The translations under genes were made by a program, and so were the position numbers. A stretch of DNA of 64,000 nt from Pseudomonas viridiflava (GTDB lineage Bacteria > Pseudomonadota > Gammaproteobacteria > Pseudomonadales > Pseudomonadaceae): the NCBI RefSeq assembly GCF_900573885.1, contig NZ_UPSE01000533.1, positions 248,001 through 312,000 on the forward strand, in the 5' to 3' direction. Shown piece after piece: positions 53,315-62,742 of this stretch. The notes beneath the pieces are model-generated. The model saw only the letters and a program-made list of their open reading frames with translations, was not told the DNA's origin and made no database searches. Within the stretch, counting starts at the first letter, position 1; every line of letters begins with the position of its first letter.

Positions 53315-54913
53315 ATGTCGTCAATCGCCCAGAAGTCCCGGAAATTCGACACATTGGCCCGTCTGGCTCGTGCGCTCCCGGTTGTCTTCGCGGCCATTCT
53401 GGCGGGCTGCCAAAGCAGCGGCGGTCACACTCCCACCTCTTCGCCTGCCGTCACCCTCACCAGCCGCACCCAGCCGCCCGAGTGGATGACCGACACCCCC
53501 GGCACCGACAAACCACAGGACATGTGGGACCGCATGCGCGCCGGCTTCAAGCTGCAAGACGAAATCGGCATCAACCCGCGCATCGAACAACAGCGCCTGT
53601 GGTTCGCCAGCAAGCCCTCGTACCTGGAAAGCGCCAGCGGTCGCGGCAGCTTGTATATCCATTACGTGGTCGAGCGCCTGGAAGCCCACGACATGCCGCT
53701 TGAGCTGGCGCTGCTGCCGGTGATTGAAAGCTCGTACAACCCGTTTGCCCTGTCGCGCAGTGACGCCGTTGGCCTGTGGCAGTTCATCCCGTCCACGGGG
53801 CGCAACTTCAATTTGCAGCAGACCACCTGGTACGACGGCCGCCGTGACATCACCGCCTCGACCAACGCCGCCATCGAATACCTGTCGCGCCTGCATGAAA
53901 TGTTCAACGGCGACTGGCTGCTGGCCCTGGCCGCTTACAACGCTGGCGAAGGCACCGTTAGCCGCGCCATCGAGCGCAACCAGCGCCTGGGCTTGCCGAC
54001 CGACTACTGGAACCTGCCGCTGCCCAAGGAAACCCAGGACTACGTGCCGAAATTACTGGCCCTGTCGCAACTGGTGAACGCCCCGGCGGCGTATGGCATC
54101 AACCTCGACCCCATCGCCAACGAGCCGTACTTCGAAGTGGTGGAAATCGACAAGCCGATGGACCTCACCCGCGTCGCCGCCATGGCCGATATCGACAAAG
54201 ACGAGTTGATCCAGCTAAACCCCGCCTTCAAACGCAACATTACCCGCGGCGGCCCTTCGCACCTGCTGGTACCGACACAGAAAGCCGAGCGCCTGACCAC
54301 CTCGCTGGCGCAGATTCAGCCCAGCGACATCACCGAATTCCAGGAATACCGCGTGCGTAAAGGCGACAGCCTGCATGGCATCGCCAGTCGCTACCAGCTG
54401 TCATCGGCGGAATTGAAAGAAGCCAATGACCTGTCAGGCAACAAGCTCAGCGTCGGCCAGACCCTGACCATTCCCCTGACTGCCGGCTCCGCGCCGCCGC
54501 CCTCGCCTTTCCCCACCAGCAAACCAACCGCCGTTGCCAGCAGCACCACCACCAGCGTCAAGCTCAAGAGCTACAAGGTGAAAAACGGCGACAACCTCTG
54601 GCAGATCGCCAAGGCCAACAAGGTGGATGTAAATGAACTGCGTCGCTGGAACAACCTGCCAAACAACGCGGTAAAACCGGGACAGACGCTGGCGCTGCAA
54701 GGCACCCAGCAAGTCATTCGCAGCATCGCCAGGAACAGCCCGGCGCAGGGCCGCGAGACGGTTACCTATTACAAGGTAAAGAAAGGCGACTCGATGTACA
54801 TGATCGCCAAGCGCTTCAACGTAGAAATGCAGAACCTCAAGACCTGGAACCCGAAGACCAGTCACGACCTCACTCCGGGCCAGACCCTGACGCTTTACCT
54901 CACCGACCGCTGA
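53315..54913 (+). CDS. mltD: membrane-bound lytic murein transglycosylase D
   Basis: It cleaves peptidoglycan glycan strands to anhydro-muropeptides. 532 residues: lipoprotein signal with lipobox AAILAGC (lipid Cys32), an SLT domain with catalytic Glu138 (VIESSYNPFALS) and GLWQFIPSTGRN, then three LysM domains (about 344-388, 410-455, 480-530), each beginning YxVKxGD. The ATG at 53315 gives the shortest typical leader; no clear Shine-Dalgarno. It follows gloB by 100 bases. Confidence 0.94.
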   Translation: MSSIAQKSRKFDTLARLARALPVVFAAILAGCQSSGGHTPTSSPAVTLTSRTQPPEWMTDTPGTDKPQDMWDRMRAGFKLQDEIGINPRIEQQRLWFASKPSYLESASGRGSLYIHYVVERLEAHDMPLELALLPVIESSYNPFALSRSDAVGLWQFIPSTGRNFNLQQTTWYDGRRDITASTNAAIEYLSRLHEMFNGDWLLALAAYNAGEGTVSRAIERNQRLGLPTDYWNLPLPKETQDYVPKLLALSQLVNAPAAYGINLDPIANEPYFEVVEIDKPMDLTRVAAMADIDKDELIQLNPAFKRNITRGGPSHLLVPTQKAERLTTSLAQIQPSDITEFQEYRVRKGDSLHGIASRYQLSSAELKEANDLSGNKLSVGQTLTIPLTAGSAPPPSPFPTSKPTAVASSTTTSVKLKSYKVKNGDNLWQIAKANKVDVNELRRWNNLPNNAVKPGQTLALQGTQQVIRSIARNSPAQGRETVTYYKVKKGDSMYMIAKRFNVEMQNLKTWNPKTSHDLTPGQTLTLYLTDR

Positions 54914-54931
54914 TCAACGCGCCACCCAGCC

Positions 54932-55321
54932 CTAACGCAATGTGGGGCTGAGCATGATCAACAGCGTGCACACCAGGCCGACGATCCATACCAGCGACCG
55001 TTGCCAGTGCATATCCGCCCAGTACAGAACCAGATAGAGCACGCGGGCCACCACGAAGATCACCGCCAGGGTATCGACGAAAAAGCCCATGGTTTGCGTG
55101 ACGTGCGCCATCAGCACAGCGGCGGCGAACAACATGAAGGCTTCGAAGGTGTTTTGGTGAGCGGCATAGGCGCGAGCGCCAAAGCCGGTCAGGCGCGCTT
55201 GCTGGGCGCGAGGATGATGGTTGTCGTAGCCGCCATCTTTCTTCATTTCGCGAGCCACCGGAACCTTGGCCACGTAAATCAGCAACGCAGTAATGAATAC
55301 ACACCAGAACGGCAGACTCAT
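54932..55321 (-). CDS. MAPEG family membrane protein
   Basis: 129 residues with four hydrophobic helices: LPFWCVFITALLIYVAKVP, NTFEAFMLFAAAVLMA, VIFVVARVLYLVLYWAD and the end IVGLVCTLLIML. NHHPRAQQARLTGFGARAYAAHQNTFEAF is the MAPEG signature (glutathione/eicosanoid metabolism family in eukaryotes). The bacterial role is unknown. AAGGAA upstream. It is convergent with mltD. Confidence 0.92.
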   Translation of the reverse strand: MSLPFWCVFITALLIYVAKVPVAREMKKDGGYDNHHPRAQQARLTGFGARAYAAHQNTFEAFMLFAAAVLMAHVTQTMGFFVDTLAVIFVVARVLYLVLYWADMHWQRSLVWIVGLVCTLLIMLSPTLR

Positions 55322-55433
55322 CGGTTGTTTTCCTTGTTATGGGGATGAGCCTGGAGTGTAGCCCGGCATCCGCGCGCTTAGGTACGGCGGTGTAGCGGGA
55401 AGCGAGCGTTGCACTCGCCTCCCAGAGTGGCGC

Positions 55434-56420
55434 TTAGCCGAGATTGAGCAGCACGCGACCGACCATTTTCCCGGCCAGAATGCGCTGCAAGGCGGCTGGC
55501 AGTTGCGGCAGGTTCACTTCTTCAACCAGCGGTTCGAGGTCGAGTTTCCATTGCAGGGAAAGGCGATCCCACATCGATGCCTTGACCACCATCGGCAGCT
55601 CAACCGAATCGACGCCCAAGAGGTTTACGCCGCGCAGAATGAACGGCATCACGCTGCCCTTGAAGCCCACGCCGGCGGTCAAACCGCAGCAGGCGACACT
55701 GCCGCCGTATTGCAGGGCCTTGACCACGTTGAAGAGAATGTCGCCACCCACGGTGTCCACCGCGCCGGCCCATTGCTCTTTGAGCATGGCTTTGTCGGCG
55801 CCGGCTTGCAGGTCTTCACGGCTGACAATCTGACTGGCGCCCAGGCCCTGCAGAAACGCCGCTTGCTCGGCTTTGCCGGTAGACGCCGCCACGGTGTAGC
55901 CCAAGCGCTTGAGCAGCACCACGGCAATGCTGCCGACGCCGCCGGTAGCGCCGGTGACCAGCACGGTGCCGCTGTCCGGGCGCAGGCCGGCTTGTTCGAG
56001 TTTGTCGACGCACAACGCAGCGGTCAGGCCGGCCGTGCCGAGCACCATGGATTCGCGCAACGACAACCCCTGCGGACGCTTGATCGCCCACGCGGCGGGA
56101 ATGCGAATGTACTGGCCGAAGCCACCAGCCGTGTTCATGCCCAGGTCGTAGCCGGTAACGATTACCTCATCGCCAACAGAAAACTCGCCAACGCTGGACT
56201 GTTCCACCACGCCAGCGGCGTCGATGCCGGGCGTGTGCGGAAAGTTGCGGGTGACGCCGCGATTGCCGCTGGCCGACAGCGCGTCTTTGTAGTTGAGCGA
56301 CGAGTAATGCACACGGATCAGCAACTCGCCGGCTGGAAGGTCCGCAGTGTCTCGCTCGATCACCTGCGGCTCGAACACGCCAGCCACTTCACTGACTTGT
56401 AGTGCGTTGAACTTACTCAT
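55434..56420 (-). CDS. acuI: AcuI/YhdH-type acrylyl-CoA reductase (MDR family)
   Basis: 328 residues of the medium-chain dehydrogenase/reductase family. NYKDALSASGNRGV and PGIDAAGVVE belong to the GroES-like domain, TGATGGVGSIAVVLL to the Rossmann domain; no structural zinc cysteines are seen. YhdH/AcuI reduces acryloyl-CoA with NADPH and protects cells from acrylate. AGGAGA sits at good spacing. It lies 54 bases after sohB in the same direction. Confidence 0.9.
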   Translation of the reverse strand: MSKFNALQVSEVAGVFEPQVIERDTADLPAGELLIRVHYSSLNYKDALSASGNRGVTRNFPHTPGIDAAGVVEQSSVGEFSVGDEVIVTGYDLGMNTAGGFGQYIRIPAAWAIKRPQGLSLRESMVLGTAGLTAALCVDKLEQAGLRPDSGTVLVTGATGGVGSIAVVLLKRLGYTVAASTGKAEQAAFLQGLGASQIVSREDLQAGADKAMLKEQWAGAVDTVGGDILFNVVKALQYGGSVACCGLTAGVGFKGSVMPFILRGVNLLGVDSVELPMVVKASMWDRLSLQWKLDLEPLVEEVNLPQLPAALQRILAGKMVGRVLLNLG

Positions 56421-56473
56421 ATCGCTCTCCTGCGTTAGCGCTTGTTATTGAACGCGACACCGTGCCCGGCTAC

Positions 56474-57493
56474 TTACCAGAAGCGCTGCTGCTGCAACCG
56501 GCTCAGCCAGGTCAGCAACAGGCGGTCGACCGACAGGCTGGCCGCCAGACCCACACGCTCCGGCAGACTTTTCTTGTGCGCGTAATGCAATTGGTACACG
56601 TCGGCGGTTTTCGCTTTGGTGGCGATGTATTCATCGCTGGTCATCAGCTCATCCACCAGTTTCTTGCCCAGCGCGGCCTGACCCAGCCAGACCTCGCCCG
56701 TGGCGATTTCGTCCATCTGCAACTGCGGGCGGTAGCTGGCGACGAAGTCTTTGAACAGCTCGTGGGTAATTTCCAGGTCTTGCTGGAATTTCTCGCGGCC
56801 CTTCTCGGTGTTCTCGCCAAATACCGTCAGCGTGCGTTTGTATTCGCCGGCGGTGAGCACTTCAAAATCAACGTCGTGTTTCTTCAGCAAGCGGTGCACG
56901 TTAGGCAACTGCGCCACCACGCCAATGGAGCCAAGAATGGCGAACGGCGCGGAAATAATTTTCTGGCCGATGCAGGCCATCATGTAACCGCCGCTGGCTG
57001 CGACCTTGTCGACGCACACGGTCAGCGGCACGCCGGCCTGACGAATGCGCGCCAGTTGCGACGAGGCCAAGCCATAACTGTGGACCATTCCGCCGCCGCT
57101 CTCCAGGCGCAGCACCACTTCGTCTTTCGGTGTGGCCAGGGTCAGCAATGCAGTCACTTCGTGGCGCAGCGCGTCGGTGGCAGAGGCTTTGATGTCGCCA
57201 TCGAAATCCAGCACGTAAACGCGGGGTTTGGCCTCGGGGTTTTTCTTCGCCAGTTTGTCGGCCTTGGCTTGAGCCTTGTGCAGAACCTTCAGTTGGTCCT
57301 TGCTCACAATCGAGCCTTGCAGGCGCTCGTGCAGTGCTTTGTAGAAGTCGTTAAGTTTATGGACCTCCAATTGCCCGCTACGTTTGCGGCCTTTTCCACG
57401 CAGCGCGGCGATGGTCAGTAGCACCACTAAAATGGCCACCACCACCGTTAATGTCTTGGCCAGAAAGCCAGCGTAATCGGCTAGAAACTCCAC
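56474..57493 (-). CDS. sohB: SohB, signal peptide peptidase-like S49 serine protease
   Basis: 339 residues with an N-terminal membrane helix (FLAKTLTVVVAILVVLLTIAAL). The nucleophile serine lies in KVAASGGYMMAC and the general-base lysine in TAGEYKRTLTVFG, the Ser/Lys dyad of S49 peptidases. GGGMVHSYGLA and SIGVVAQLPN are conserved. The protein faces the periplasm. GTG start at 57493 with GAGGAA before it. Confidence 0.94.
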   Translation of the reverse strand: MEFLADYAGFLAKTLTVVVAILVVLLTIAALRGKGRKRSGQLEVHKLNDFYKALHERLQGSIVSKDQLKVLHKAQAKADKLAKKNPEAKPRVYVLDFDGDIKASATDALRHEVTALLTLATPKDEVVLRLESGGGMVHSYGLASSQLARIRQAGVPLTVCVDKVAASGGYMMACIGQKIISAPFAILGSIGVVAQLPNVHRLLKKHDVDFEVLTAGEYKRTLTVFGENTEKGREKFQQDLEITHELFKDFVASYRPQLQMDEIATGEVWLGQAALGKKLVDELMTSDEYIATKAKTADVYQLHYAHKKSLPERVGLAASLSVDRLLLTWLSRLQQQRFW

Positions 57494-57674
57494 GCGTTGT
57501 TCCTCAAGAAATCAGATAAGCGCCCGGCATCGGGCGGCGAGTAAGGGGCCCAAGCATACCGACGCAACCCTGGCCCGACCAGCCGCGCAAAGCCGCCGTT
57601 TGTTACCAGGCTGTGCGTCTCGCTTGCGTCATAGAGCGCGGTGATAGCGATTCAAACAAGCGTATGTTTTTTCG

Positions 57675-57703
57675 TTGACAGGCCCACCCTATCCTCATAC
57701 CCT
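57675..57703 (+). promoter_or_regulatory. candidate sigma-70 promoter
   Basis: TTGACA (57675-57680), a 17-base spacer and TACCCT (57698-57703), 35 bases before the phosphatase start codon. The -35 box is a perfect match, the -10 box matches TA---T. It lies in the divergent gap to sohB. Confidence 0.5.
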
Positions 57704-57737
57704 CGCGAAACTTTCACCGTAGCGGGATGACGCTCAC

Positions 57738-58448
57738 GTGGGCAGCATTTACATGATTCGCCATGGCCAGGCTTCCTTTGGCGCCGACGATTACGACGTG
57801 CTGTCCGAGCGCGGTGTGCAGCAAGCCGAAATTCTCGGCCGGCACCTGGCGCAGCTCGACGTACGCTTCGATCGTTGCCTGGCCGGCAGCCTGTTGCGTC
57901 AGCAGCACACCGGCAAATCGGCCCTCGCTCAACTCCAGGCCGCAGGCATTGCCACGCCGGAACTGGAAACCGACGAAGCCTTCAATGAATTCGACGCCGA
58001 CGCCGTCATTCGCGCCCTGCTCCCCGACTTGCTTCCCGAAGAACCCCACGCTCTTGAAACCCTGCGCAACGCGGCACAAAACCGTGGCGAGTTTCAGCGC
58101 CTGTTCGCCCTGCTGATCGGTCGCTGGATTTCCGGCGAGCATCCCAAACCGGGCCTGCAAAGCTGGAAGGAATTCGTTGAACAAGTGGAAGGCGGCTTGG
58201 CGCGGATTCTCGAACGGGCTGCCAGCAAAGACAGCGTCGCGGTGTTCACATCCGGCGGCACCATTACCGCCATGCTGCATCTCATAACTGCAATACCGGC
58301 AGCGCAAGCTTTCGAGCTGAACTGGCAAATCGTCAACACCTCGCTCAACCGCTTCAAGTTCCGCGGTCGCGAGGTGGCACTGGCTTCCTTCAACAGTCAC
58401 GCGCATTTAGAGCTGTTGAAGGCGCCGGAACTCATCACTTTCCGCTGA
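57738..58448 (+). CDS. histidine phosphatase family protein
   Basis: 236 residues with the RHG motif YMIRHGQASFGADDYD (catalytic histidine), and further FTSGGTITAML with the second histidine region. Belongs to the phosphoglycerate mutase-like clan; substrate unknown. The GTG at 57738 starts the frame, with a good promoter 35 bases upstream; no ATG is nearby in frame. It begins a four-gene unit (phosphatase, SCP2, phosphotransferase, SDR) known together in pseudomonads, though a terminator follows the SCP2 gene. Confidence 0.88.
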   Translation: MGSIYMIRHGQASFGADDYDVLSERGVQQAEILGRHLAQLDVRFDRCLAGSLLRQQHTGKSALAQLQAAGIATPELETDEAFNEFDADAVIRALLPDLLPEEPHALETLRNAAQNRGEFQRLFALLIGRWISGEHPKPGLQSWKEFVEQVEGGLARILERAASKDSVAVFTSGGTITAMLHLITAIPAAQAFELNWQIVNTSLNRFKFRGREVALASFNSHAHLELLKAPELITFR

Positions 58449-58511
58449 GTTCCGGACTACTGTGGCCCGCAAGGCCGCGCGTAACCCAAGAAAACTATAA
58501 AGGATCGAATC

Positions 58512-58826
58512 ATGACCACAGTTGCTGACATCGCTAAAACCATGCAGTCCAAATTCAACGCTTCCGCTGCTGCCGGCCTGGACCTGGTATTCGGTTTCAA
58601 AATCGAAGACGGCGAAGACTTCTACCTGACCGTTAAAGACGGCACGTGCGACCTGACCGAAGGCACCGCGCCAAACGCCAACGTCACCCTGATCATGAAC
58701 ACCGAAACCCTGGCTGGCATCACCTCCGGTGAAACCGACGGTATGCAGGCGTTCATGGGCGGTAAACTGCGCGCTGAAGGCGACATGATGCTGGCCATGA
58801 AACTGGGCGAACTGTTCCCGGTTTAA
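58512..58826 (+). CDS. SCP2 sterol-binding domain protein
   Basis: 104 residues: FGFKIEDGEDFYLTVKDG, TLIMNTETLAGITSGETDGMQAFMGGKLRAEGD, MMLAMKLGELF. This is a stand-alone SCP2 domain, a lipid or acyl-CoA carrier in general. AAAGGA 8 bases before the ATG. It probably supplies a hydrophobic substrate to the flanking enzymes; this is inference. A strong terminator follows. Confidence 0.93.
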   Translation: MTTVADIAKTMQSKFNASAAAGLDLVFGFKIEDGEDFYLTVKDGTCDLTEGTAPNANVTLIMNTETLAGITSGETDGMQAFMGGKLRAEGDMMLAMKLGELFPV

Positions 58827-58854
58827 GGCGATTTAGCGTCTACGCTAGATGACA

Positions 58855-58884
58855 AACCGGAGTCTTTGGACTCCGGTTTTTTTT
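58855..58884 (+). terminator. intrinsic terminator after the SCP2 gene
   Basis: AACCGGAGTC pairs perfectly with GACTCCGGTT around TTTG, followed by TTTTTT. It separates the phosphatase-SCP2 pair from the phosphotransferase gene. Confidence 0.95.
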
Positions 58885-59047
58885 CGTCTGCGTGCTGTCA
58901 GTTGCGTAGGCTGTAGCCGGCAATCAGGCCGGATGATTATCCAAAAACACGCTCACCAATAAGGGCCCGCGTGGCTTGTGAGGCCTGCGGCACGGCATTA
59001 GATTAGCCAATAATCTAAGGCCCTCATTATAAGTAGAAGGGATAAGT

Positions 59048-60115
59048 ATGGCGCTTACCGACCAGTCCACCCGAATCCGTAATGGCGAAGAACTCGACGC
59101 CGCCGTTATCGACCCGTACTTGAAGGCGCACATTCCTGGCCTGACTGGCACGCCGGTAATCAGCCAATTCCCCGGCGGCGCTTCGAACCTCACCTACTTG
59201 CTCGAATACCCGGATCAGGAATTCGTGCTGCGCCGTCCGCCGTTCGGCCACAAAGCCAAATCGGCCCACGACATGGGCCGCGAATTCCGCATTCTCAACC
59301 AGCTCAACGACGGCTTCCCCTACTGCCCCAAAGCCTACGTGCACTGCACCGATGAAAGCGTAATTGGCGCCGAGTTCTACGTGATGGAACGCGTCAACGG
59401 CATCATCCTGCGCACCGATATGCCGCCTGAACTTAACTTCAGCCCCGAGCAAACCCGCGAGCTGTGCAAGAACTTCGTCGATAAATTCGTCGAGCTGCAC
59501 AACGTCGACTACAACGCCTGCGGCCTGGGCGATCTCGGCAAGCCGGAAGGTTATGTAGAGCGGCAGATTGGCGGCTGGACCGACCGCTACGAAAAAGCCA
59601 TGACCCCCGACGCGCCGACCTGGGACGTGGCCAAAGCCTGGCTGCGCGACAAGATGCCCGCCGACCACCACAAGCCGGCGATCGTGCACAACGACTACCG
59701 CCTCGACAACGTGATTCTCGACCCCAACAACCCGACGCAAATCATCGGCGTGCTGGACTGGGAACTGACCACCATCGGCGATCCGCTGATGGACCTGGGC
59801 AACACCCTCGCCTACTGGATTGACGCAGCCGACTCGGCGCCGATGCAAATGATGCGTCGCCAGCCGAGCCACGCGCCGGGCATGTTTACCCGTCAGGAAT
59901 TCGCCGACTACTACGGCGAGCGCGCCGGCGTGGAAGTGAAGAACCTCGACTTCTACTACACCTATGGCCTGTTCCGCCTGGCCGGCATCGTGCAGCAGAT
60001 TTACTACCGCTACTTCCATGGCCAGACCCAGGACAAACGCTTCGCCTCGTTCATTCAGCTGAACAAGCTGCTGGAGCAAGCGAGCCTGCAGGTCATCAAC
60101 AAGTCCACGCTGTAA
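59048..60115 (+). CDS. phosphotransferase family enzyme (APH/ACAD10-like)
   Basis: 355 residues. SQFPGGASNLTYLLEY and VLRRPPFGHKAKSAHDM form the N-lobe; the catalytic loop is VHNDYRLDNVIL and the metal-binding aspartate lies in GVLDWELTTIGDPLMDLG. This is the aminoglycoside-phosphotransferase fold with the ACAD10/11 variant, some members of which phosphorylate 4-hydroxyacyl-CoA in fatty acid breakdown. That would fit the SCP2 and SDR neighbours, but is inference. GAAGGG precedes the ATG. Confidence 0.9.
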   Translation: MALTDQSTRIRNGEELDAAVIDPYLKAHIPGLTGTPVISQFPGGASNLTYLLEYPDQEFVLRRPPFGHKAKSAHDMGREFRILNQLNDGFPYCPKAYVHCTDESVIGAEFYVMERVNGIILRTDMPPELNFSPEQTRELCKNFVDKFVELHNVDYNACGLGDLGKPEGYVERQIGGWTDRYEKAMTPDAPTWDVAKAWLRDKMPADHHKPAIVHNDYRLDNVILDPNNPTQIIGVLDWELTTIGDPLMDLGNTLAYWIDAADSAPMQMMRRQPSHAPGMFTRQEFADYYGERAGVEVKNLDFYYTYGLFRLAGIVQQIYYRYFHGQTQDKRFASFIQLNKLLEQASLQVINKSTL

Positions 60116-60215
60116 TCATGCGCAACCCGCCGCCCGGCCTTCGGCTGGCGGCGGGTTCAGCCACCTGGCCGTCGCTAACCCGACGCTTATAAAAACCCGC
60201 AATCAGGGGAACCCC

Positions 60216-60983
60216 ATGTCCAAGACCAACCTGTTCGACCTCGACGGCAAAGTCGCTTTCGTTTCCGGCGCCAGCCGCGGCATCGGTGAAGCCATCGCCA
60301 AATTGCTGGCCCAGCAAGGCGCGCACGTGATCGTTTCGAGCCGCAAAATCGAAGGCTGCCAGGCCGTGGCCGACGCCATCATTGCCGACGGAGGCAAAGC
60401 CACCGCCATCGCCTGCCACATCGGCGAGATGGAACAGATTCAGAACGTGTTCGCCCAGATTCGCGAGCAGTTCGGCCAGTTGGACATTCTGGTCAACAAC
60501 GCCGCCACCAACCCGCAGTTCTGCAACGTGCTGGACACCGACCTGTCGGCCTTCCAGAAAACCGTTGACGTAAACATTCGTGGCTACTTCTTCATGTCCA
60601 TCGAAGCCGGCAAGCTGATGCGTGAAAAAGGCAAAGGCAGCATCATCAACGTGGCCTCGATCAACGGCGTATCGCCGGGCGTGTTCCAGGGCATCTACTC
60701 GGTGACCAAGGCCGCCGTGATCAACATGACCAAAGTGTTCGCCAAGGAATGCGCGCAATTCGGCATTCGCTGCAACGCCCTGCTGCCAGGCCTGACCGAC
60801 ACCAAATTCGCCTCGGCACTGGTGAAAAACGACGCCATTCTGAACACCGCACTGCAACAGATTCCGCTCAAGCGCGTGGCGGATCCGAGCGAGATGGCGG
60901 GCACTGTTCTGTATTTGGCGAGCGATGCTTCCAGCTACACCACGGGTGTGGCGCTCAACGTCGACGGCGGTTTCCTTTCGTAA
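60216..60983 (+). CDS. short-chain dehydrogenase/reductase
   Basis: 255 residues; SGASRGIGEAIAKLLA cofactor site, NNAATNPQF, catalytic Ser/Tyr/Lys in ASINGVSPGVFQGIYSVTKAAV, and PGLTDTKFASAL. Probably acts on the same lipid or acyl substrate as the upstream phosphotransferase, 100 bases away. AGGGGA before the ATG. It ends 5 bases before a palindromic element shared with the convergent HDOD gene. Confidence 0.92.
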   Translation: MSKTNLFDLDGKVAFVSGASRGIGEAIAKLLAQQGAHVIVSSRKIEGCQAVADAIIADGGKATAIACHIGEMEQIQNVFAQIREQFGQLDILVNNAATNPQFCNVLDTDLSAFQKTVDVNIRGYFFMSIEAGKLMREKGKGSIINVASINGVSPGVFQGIYSVTKAAVINMTKVFAKECAQFGIRCNALLPGLTDTKFASALVKNDAILNTALQQIPLKRVADPSEMAGTVLYLASDASSYTTGVALNVDGGFLS

Positions 60984-60987
60984 CTAA

Positions 60988-61111
60988 CCGATCGGCTGCG
61001 CGTCGGCGTGGCTGCGTTAAAAAAAGACTTTGAATGCTCATGGGCTACAGCCCACTGCGCTTCAAAGTCTTTTTTTGCCTTGCCTCTTCTAGCTCGCTCG
61101 ATCTTGATCGG
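60988..61111. repeat. palindromic element, copy B (probable bidirectional terminator)
   Basis: Inverse orientation to copy A. Outer CCGATC/GATCGG; the stem TTAAAAAAAGACTTTGAA pairs with TTCAAAGTCTTTTTTT; internal loop TGCTCA (61035-61040) faces CTGCGC (61055-61060), closed by TGGGCT-AC-AGCCCA. The conserved downstream box GCCTTGC...AGCTCGCTCG also matches copy A. It lies between convergent SDR and HDOD genes. Confidence 0.85.
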
Positions 61112-61155
61112 CGTGGGTTCGCGAACGTTCTACATTCGACCCCACGGCGCAAACC

Positions 61156-62598
61156 TCACTTCTTGGTCAACGCCTCCAGACACCGCCCGGTCAACTGGGT
61201 AAAGCGCTGAAACGCCACAAACTGTTCATGTTTCAGCGCCCGCCCGGAAATGCGGCTGTCGGCGTAGAGCACGCCGATCTGCCGGTTGCCGGCCAGCAAT
61301 GGGGCGATGAAGAACATGCCTTGGCCGAGCCATTGGCGAATTGGCTGGGTCACCAGTTCGTTGAGGTTGTAGCTGGCCGGCACGCCCATCCACAGCGCTT
61401 CGCGATGGCGCAGTACGTAGCTGAAGATGTGCGGCTGCTCGGCCTGTTCGGCGGGCAATATGAAGTCGCTGAGCCAGCGTTCGGTTTTTTCACCGACGGC
61501 GCGCTTGGCTTTGAAGCGGGTCTGCTCGTCGGCCAATACCGCCAGCATCACGCGTTCCAGCCCAGCGCCCTGGTGCAGGCCTTTGAACAGCGTCTCGAGA
61601 ATCAGGCCAACGTCGGCCCGTTTGGACACCATCATGCCGAGGTCTTGCAGCGCCTGTTGCAAGATCAGCAGGTTGGGCTGCAGCAGCCGCGCCTTGCGCT
61701 GTTCCTGTTGGGTGCGGATCAGTTCCGGGTCGGTGGAGGGAATCAGCCGGCACAAGGAGCTGGCGCCAAACGTGGCGGCCACTTTTACCGCTTCGTCGGC
61801 GCTGTCGAGCACTTGTTGCAGCGCTTCTTGTGGTGTCACGCCAATAAAGGTCGCCATCTGATTGATGAGGCCTTCCATTTCCGGCGAGTCCCAGCCTTCC
61901 AGCGCCGCTTCGCTGATGCGTGCACCGAGGTGCACGGCAAAGGCGGCAGGGTCGTTATGGTTGCTGATGTTGTGGGCCAGGCTGGCGATTTCGCCGAGGT
62001 TCCAGCTTTTCACCAGGCCTTGGGTCAGCTGACGAAAACTGGTGCCGAGCACCTCACGCACCACTTCGTCTTCGTTGACGCCAGGGCGCGCCAGGGCGGC
62101 GCCGAGTTCATCGGCCTGCTCCCCGCCACAGCCCCAGAACGCCAGCGCGCCGAGGTGATACAGCAACGCGGCAATAAACACTTCTTCCTGGTGCTTGGTC
62201 AGCACGTAGCCGGCCATGTTGCGCGCCTGCACGGCGGCGTGGAACGAGCGCGCCAGCAGTTCGTGCAATTGCTCGCTGGAGGCGCGCCCCAGCAAGCCGT
62301 CGATCAGGCTGACCGACAAACCGATCAGCCGCACGTTGTCGAAACCGATCAGCACGATGGCGCGCGAAATGGTCCGAATCTGTTCCTGGGCGGGGTTGTA
62401 GTAAACGCTATTGCCGACGCGCAGCACTTTGGAGGTTAACGAGGCGTCGCGCAGCAACACATCGGCCAATTGCTGCACCGACGATTTTTCTGCCTGGGCC
62501 AGGCGGTGCAAGTCCTGCACTACGGCGGCCAATGCCGGTAACTCGGCCTGATTCAAACGATCGATCCATGACTGCAATCCATGGGTGCGTGTTGCCAA
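61156..62598 (-). CDS. HDOD domain protein with C-terminal GAF-like region
   Basis: 480 residues from a TTG at 62598 with GAGG 8 bases upstream; an ATG at 62619 lacks a Shine-Dalgarno. HDOD (about 10-220): LPALAAVVQDLHRLA, KVLRVGNSVYYN, ISRAIVLIGFDNVRLIGLS. The metal-coordinating HD residues are absent, as usual for HDOD. A GAF-like domain (about 330-470) ends with FFIAPLLAGNRQIGVLYADSR. Such proteins regulate motility, biofilm or stress in various bacteria; the role here is not known. Confidence 0.85.
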   Translation of the reverse strand: MATRTHGLQSWIDRLNQAELPALAAVVQDLHRLAQAEKSSVQQLADVLLRDASLTSKVLRVGNSVYYNPAQEQIRTISRAIVLIGFDNVRLIGLSVSLIDGLLGRASSEQLHELLARSFHAAVQARNMAGYVLTKHQEEVFIAALLYHLGALAFWGCGGEQADELGAALARPGVNEDEVVREVLGTSFRQLTQGLVKSWNLGEIASLAHNISNHNDPAAFAVHLGARISEAALEGWDSPEMEGLINQMATFIGVTPQEALQQVLDSADEAVKVAATFGASSLCRLIPSTDPELIRTQQEQRKARLLQPNLLILQQALQDLGMMVSKRADVGLILETLFKGLHQGAGLERVMLAVLADEQTRFKAKRAVGEKTERWLSDFILPAEQAEQPHIFSYVLRHREALWMGVPASYNLNELVTQPIRQWLGQGMFFIAPLLAGNRQIGVLYADSRISGRALKHEQFVAFQRFTQLTGRCLEALTKK

Positions 62599-62742
62599 GA
62601 TGAAAACCTCGCGGAACATTCTTTCATTGTTGCCATTAGCGGCTTAAACCGGCCTCTGGGCTTTCTCTTTTTCCAGCGGATACAAGCTGTTACTGTACCG
62701 CCACGAAGCTCAATGCCGCTACGGAACGGACCACCTAGCCTG

